Shown piece after piece: positions 57,326-64,000 of a stretch of DNA of 64,000 nucleotides. A program made the position numbers and the translations under genes. How positions within the stretch are numbered: the stretch's first letter is position 1; each line of letters opens with the position of its first letter. Source of the DNA: Paraescarpia echinospica (lineage: Eukaryota > Annelida > Polychaeta > Sabellida > Siboglinidae); NCBI GenBank assembly GCA_020002185.1, contig CM034534.1:36904832-36968831 (forward strand). The letters are read 5' to 3'. The notes under the pieces were generated by a model. The model did no database searches, was not told the DNA's origin, and worked only from the letters and a program-made list of their open reading frames with translations.

Positions 57326-58879
57326 GAATGTTCGTGGTAATCGTGCACATTAATCGAATTGTTATCACGATTTGACGAACTATGGTGGCGATTTTGAATT
57401 TGTTAACAATGACAACTATGCATTATTTCGCCCAGTCCGACATGTTATTGAGCTAATGCATACTTTGTGGTGAGTGTGTGCATTTCACCAACTTTTCAGG
57501 TATAAATGGTTACCGAACTGTTTTGAAATAACAACTTATATGTTATAACATCTTAACAATCGCGGTTTTTATGACACGCTATGATCCATAGTATCTCGTT
57601 TTAACTCCAATTTCTTACATAATTATTAATCATGTTATGTAATCCATATGTTATATTTCAAATTTTAATACGTACTGCTTTTTGTTACTTTAACTAAATA
57701 CTATTATATATTTCATTTAGACAAAACAAATCGGGATCAAAACCAAATGTCAATGCTGCCTGGCTCTTTCCCTGATATTTTTATTTTTCTAATATATAAT
57801 TCATATAAAACTGAAGTGACACCGCCAATTAACAAACCTACAATAAACCAATAAACTAAACGTCAACAACTGTTTCCTGGCGTCCGCAATGCTGGAATCA
57901 GTGGGCAATAATTGTGCATGTCGCCAATCGACTCCACTCGCGCGTAATCTCGCCGTATATCGTGACACTCTTGTGATACTAATGCTTACTTCGGGCAATG
58001 TCGCGCATATGAGTGAGCGCGTGCGCCTGCCTGTGTGCTAGGGTAGAGTTTGTGTGAAAACGTTGAAAATACGTAGGTAAACGCTACACCACATGAACAA
58101 TTCGTGCAAACATGTTGCTATTTGGAGGCCGTATTGGGGCTATGCAAATAAGCTAATCATCCAATCATATTTTAATATATTCCAAATGAATCCTTGTGCC
58201 TAAAACCCCTTCTTAGAATTAATAATTACTAAAATATGTTATTTGATAGCAAAGATATGGCTACATTTTGATTTATGGCGGCCATTTTGGATTTATGCTA
58301 ATTTTACATGTTTGCCATGCAGGAATTTTGTTAGGACTTTTCGTATGGTGTTCTGGGGACCTCACAGGAAACCACTGTGGATAAAAACTCTGCTGCAATT
58401 TGTTCCAAGTGAAACCGTAGTTTGCCTGGACTAATTGGCGGCGGCCATCAGAAACTCAGCGGCATGTAAGAGAAGGCGTTCGTCCTCTTTCGTCTTTCTA
58501 ATATATCGTGTTGTCAGTGTAACCTTTTACTGTGGTGACTGACTGCGGCTGAGAACAGGGCAAATTTGCCTTCAAGTCAAAACACTCCGTGGCGCACAAT
58601 TCAAGATAAACGTTATTGATCCGAGTGTCAACGCATGAGGTAGTACAGGGTCAATGCATATGCTGGTTTGATAGCGGAAGCTGAATCGTCACTTTTTTAT
58701 CCAGAGATCTTTAACCTTCGTGTTGTTTTTCACAATAATGTACGACGTAAATTATTATAATGGTTGAGCATTCAACATAATAGTTGAGCACGGGAACAGA
58801 ACACTATTGGTCAGGCATATTTGCACGTCTCGTGGTTAAATGTATTGGCAGATAATTGACGCCGTTTTAAAGAGTTTTA
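57326..58879. other. No gene seen
   Basis: AT-rich with short CpG islands near 57890-58030. Frames of 63-70 codons have no motif. A purine/pyrimidine block ATGGCGGCCATTTTGG lies near 58277. Confidence 0.45.
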
Positions 58880-59760
58880 TCACCGATGTTACCATAACAC
58901 ACGTGAACACAATATTGCATGGCTATTGATATAAGAAGTAACAGCATCGTGCATGATTGTGACTTATGAGACACCTGGGGTGTGTGTTTTTGCCAAAGTT
59001 GAAATATCAACTGTCACTGTGCCCCACAACCACCGCCGGCGTCTCAGTCGACGAAAGCCGCGGGACGGTTACATGTTTGCTTGCTCTGTTTGTGACTGTT
59101 GCATCGCGGCTACGGTTTGTGTTAACTTAATTATGTCTGTCTAAAATATGCATATTTCATTTGATTGCACACGTTGGACGCGTGTGCTCTAAAGAGAACC
59201 TTTGACAACATAAGAAAGCGGGAAGAAACTGATAAATGTCGTTGTCCTCGCCACAAACCTCAACAGAGACATGCATCTGTTGGAACCTAGCTATGAAGCG
59301 ACTGACACCTACCTTTAGTCCAAACAACAACAGAAAGGGAGTGTATCGGCACAACACAACCTACGGTATCAAGTTAACCTAGAACTATTATACATCAACA
59401 CATTTTTTTTCTGTACAAGGCATTAAACTGTGTATATGTTGGGAGTTACATGATGGCGTTTTCGAAGAGTTGTATTGGCGGAGTGACTTTCTATTCACAA
59501 CACGCGAGCACAGTATTGCATGGCTATTTACGTGAGTAATACTATGCACCATGCACCGTGTGAACTTATTATATATATACAGTTGTGTCATTTTAACAAA
59601 ACCGGAAATACCACCTGTGCTGTGTGCCCTACTAACGACGCCGGCATTTCAGTCAACGAACGCCGCGGTATGGTTACATTTTGTTGAACAAATTTGCGAC
59701 TGTAACAACGCGGCTTCGGCTGTTGTCAATGTTTTCGAACATATGCGCAATGTGTTTGAT
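58880..59760 (+). repeat. Diverged direct duplication (about 600-bp spacing)
   Basis: 58900-59110 and 59510-59745 align: GTATTGCATGGCTATT-like blocks, then a GC-richer block. In both copies one frame reads CP-T-x2-AG-(V/I)-SV-x-E-x-RG followed by VT (near 59020 and 59630). The shared peptide CPTNDAGISVNERRG has no family I can name. The copies are far from identical, so the duplication is old. Confidence 0.6.
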
Positions 59761-59829
59761 TGTACAGGCTTGCCCTGTCAATGCAGACTACACTAACATT
59801 TCATAGATGAAGCTGATATCAGACCATGC

Positions 59830-60330
59830 CGTACACTTTGTTGGCAGCAAAAGAAACCTAAAGCCAGCTGCAACAAGCAAACGCTCCGAAACAACGACCC
59901 CTGCAGAAGAAGAACGAACGGAGCTCGAAGAAAGACTTTCGGTGACGATGCGTGCAACAAGTGTGTGATAAGCCATGCACAGGGAGAAACCTGCCATCAT
60001 TGCTGGAAGATGAATCACTTCGCCGTAATGTGCCGTTCGTCAGCTGCAAAACCAGATGCTTCTGAACGACAGACGAGAATCATGCGGCGAGTGCATATAA
60101 CCGTCGACTCTGATTACTATGCAGCGAGCCAAGACGCTGTCATAAAATGCTTCACAGCCAGTATATGCGTTATCAAGGCTGGGGGCAACCCTACACGACC
60201 CTCCACTTTTGGTATGACAACACACCCATATAGTTCACGGTGGACACTGGAGCCGAGTACAACGTGCTTCCAATAACCGTATTTGACACGCTTGCCGAAA
60301 GTTGCTCCAAACACTTGAAGCAGATTCGAA
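59830..60330 (+). pseudogene. Ty3/Gypsy-like gag nucleocapsid and retropepsin relic
   Basis: One frame gives FGDDACNKCVISHAQGE and then TCHHCWKMNHFAVMC (59992-60033), a C-x2-C-x4-H-x4-C zinc knuckle preceded by a first C-x2-C-x3-H pair, as in gag of Ty3/Gypsy elements. After about 200 bp and a frame change comes VDTGAEYNVLPITVF (60240-60285), the D-T-G-A active-site loop of a retropepsin. The frame then runs into a CAGACA repeat, so RT and integrase are absent. No LTRs were found nearby. Confidence 0.6.
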
Positions 60331-60343
60331 TCAGACACGCAAA

Positions 60344-60433
60344 CACAGACACAGACACATACACTGGTACAGATACAGACACAGACACAGGCACAGACAC
60401 AGACACAGACACAGACACAGACACAGACAGACA

Positions 60434-60523
<90 letters not shown>

Positions 60524-60570
60524 CACAGAGAGGGGGGAGAGGGAGAGAGAGAGAGAGAGAAAGAGAGAGG
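60344..60570. repeat. Compound ACAGAC, CA and GA repeats
   Basis: ACAGAC hexamers to about 60433, about 44 CA units to 60521, then a GA-rich run. It begins inside the retropepsin relic. Confidence 0.95.
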
Positions 60571-61467
60571 GGGCACGATTTCTCCATACACAACCATCTA
60601 TCTAGAGTCACCGTAGTGCAGACCATACTAAAATACACTTTCTTAGAATGAATACATTTCTGCGACATAAATGTGAGTTTTATGAGCAAACGAATGTCCA
60701 AGGTCCTAGGACAACGGATGTATTTCTATCTTGAATTATAGCACGTCTCGTAAATTCTATCAAAACTGTGAATGCAACAACACACCCCTTCCGACTTCGC
60801 TTTCGGTGTCTGCCATAAACATTGCATTTAATGACACTTGCGAAAGTCACCTAAGGCAAGGATACACCTTTGCACATAGACAAAGCCTTGCAAGAGGCAG
60901 TGCGAACGGTTCAGTTGTGTCGTTGGGTAGTCTATGCCTCGTAAGTATGGCTTCATATAACAATACGTCTTAAAACGGAACGTCTCGCGTTACTAGTTAC
61001 GTTGCAGGAAATTGTAATTTCAGAGTTCATCTTACGAGAGGCGTGCTTTTTCAAACAATCACTGTCCTGACTTCGACCGAAGGTGGTTGGCGAAGTCCAC
61101 ATGAAGTATTTACCTCAAACGTGGTTACAACACTAACTTGTTTTACTTACATGGTGGACGTTACAGTAGGTCTACCTTACATTGTGACTGTCGACTATTA
61201 CATTTTGTTGGATTTTCACCGCAGAACGTTGCAATTCGAGGGAGTTTGTTGCATTTCAGTCAGTCGCAGGTGTTCTTACTCTAACTATCTATCTTGTAGG
61301 CATCCACCTTGGATGGATGGCACTTAAAACATACTTTACTAAAAGGATATCGTTCGCATTAAGCTGTGACTCAATGCAATTTATTAGATATCTATTCTTG
61401 TGATTGTGACTCATATCTACTTCACTAAAGAGGTGTTACTCGTTACTCACGTTAAGATCTATAATAT
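60571..61467. other. No confident gene; weak frame at 61043-61327
   Basis: The 94-codon frame includes VGLPYIVTVDYYILLDFHRR then TLQFEG, vaguely like the second half of a retropepsin (I-x-G-x-D ... ID ... L-x-F), but the key Gly is absent. It may be a distant remnant of the Gypsy-like element. Confidence 0.25.
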
Positions 61468-61472
61468 ATATG

Positions 61473-61503
<31 letters not shown>

Positions 61504-61567
61504 TTGTTTGTGTGTGTGTGTGTGTATGTGTGTGTGTAATTTATTGTATATATATATATATATATAT
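61468..61567. repeat. GT then TA microsatellites
   Basis: An interrupted GT run, then TA at about 61548-61567, just upstream of the signal-peptide exon. Confidence 0.9.
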
Positions 61568-61618
61568 GTAATTTATTGCATACATTCACCAATTAAGGTC
61601 GTGTTTCCCTTGCGAAGG

Positions 61619-63408
<1,790 letters not shown>

Positions 63409-64000
63409 GTACGTCACGCATTGTATAAATGCAACTAAATTTGTAGTAGTTAGGTGAGGATTTCCGAAAAGATGAACCCTGTAGGCATCTCTTAATATAA
63501 TATCCAAACAAAGGTTTTTAGTTTGTTTAGTTGTGCTGAATCCTAGAATCCATGATTGCAATCCGTGGGGGGTTCTTGACCCCCTAAGTGTGACAAAAAT
63601 AATTACGTCCGATTAACCCCCGAATGTCAACTAATACAAAACAAAAATAGATGCATGACGTTTTGACCAGCGGCATAACATTGATCACGTAATATAACTG
63701 CAATACATTTCCCCTAAGGACGTGAGATAAATAAATATCAATAACAGTTTATATAATATTATTTATTAAGATCAACCATTAACATATGAGTACAGTTATA
63801 ATTAATTTATATTAATAATATAGGGCCTGTTTACACGAAAGATTCATGTAGTCCAGCTAATCGGCTCGTAGTCGCGCGACGTCGCGCTGCACAAATCGGC
63901 TGTGTGAACTCCGCACCAGGCCAATAAATACAAACATTAAAATGATAAATAGCTTAAAATTATAATTTGTCCAGGTAAATAATAAAATAATAATAACAAT
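63409..64000. other. No further exon seen to window end
   Basis: Downstream of the LamG exon the DNA is AT-rich. A minus frame (63561-63244) is the shadow of exon 3. The tail near 63985 is AAT-rich, as in LINE 3' ends, but too short to assign. Confidence 0.4.

Noticed and set aside
60117..60701. Long Cys-Val or His-Thr frames through CA/GT tracts (also 5342, 16381, 26008, 40675, 54078, 61915, 62352)
   Set aside because: Translations of microsatellites; the same length is open in several frames and both strands.
61043..61327. Second half of a retropepsin
   Set aside because: The I-L-G-x-D block is not matched at the glycine; similarity is too vague to annotate.

Overview
The window looks like nuclear DNA of an animal, most likely a marine invertebrate and possibly a mollusc or another lophotrochozoan. 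The evidence is AT-rich non-coding DNA, split genes with GT-AG introns, long CA/GT and TA microsatellites, and a dense layer of mostly decayed non-LTR retrotransposons (CR1-like, L2-like, RTE-like and Jockey/CR1-like). A LamG-type secreted domain and THAP, OTU and CXC-type transposon relics are also present. The taxon is inferred; no sequence search was run. No prokaryotic operon, CRISPR array or rRNA is visible.

Only two stretches look like ordinary host genes. On the minus strand at about 6.45-5.5 kb, a TATA box, a non-coding first exon, a signal-peptide exon and an acidic Ser/Glu/Asp exon join with compatible splice sites. They describe a small secreted acidic peptide or protein whose 3' end is uncertain. 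On the plus strand at 61.6-63.4 kb, a signal-peptide exon (present twice in an apparently identical 424-bp tandem duplication) joins in phase to two exons encoding a LamG/concanavalin-like domain, as in secreted matrix or lectin-like proteins. That gene probably continues past the right edge.

The rest is mobile DNA. 9.3-16.4 kb holds a C2H2-finger/transposase-like relic, an L2 3' end and a rearranged CR1 copy. 16.6-17.3 kb is a LINE endonuclease relic. 18.1-19.4 kb is an OTU-protease pseudogene with a PHD-like zinc finger. 22.98-25.1 kb is an L2-like LINE. 25.1-41.8 kb is a giant inverted repeat, with arms of 6.8 and 7.3 kb around a 2.6-kb spacer containing a CR1. The right arm runs into a long RTE-like element ending near 44.2 kb with a tRNA-like 5' head. 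45.46-48.66 kb is the best-preserved LINE, with an open frame of 902 codons. 48.7-51.7 kb has a hairpin MITE, a CXC-type relic in inverted duplicate, a GACA microsatellite and a LINE fragment. 53.8-56.8 kb carries two more LINE RT relics. 57.2 kb has a broken THAP finger, and 59.8-60.3 kb a Ty3/Gypsy-like gag-protease relic.

The most unusual signals are the giant inverted repeat and its polarity, microsatellites that arose at the same reverse-transcriptase motif in two different LINE copies, a mosaic block present three times, the secreted acidic gene, and the duplicated first exon of the LamG gene.
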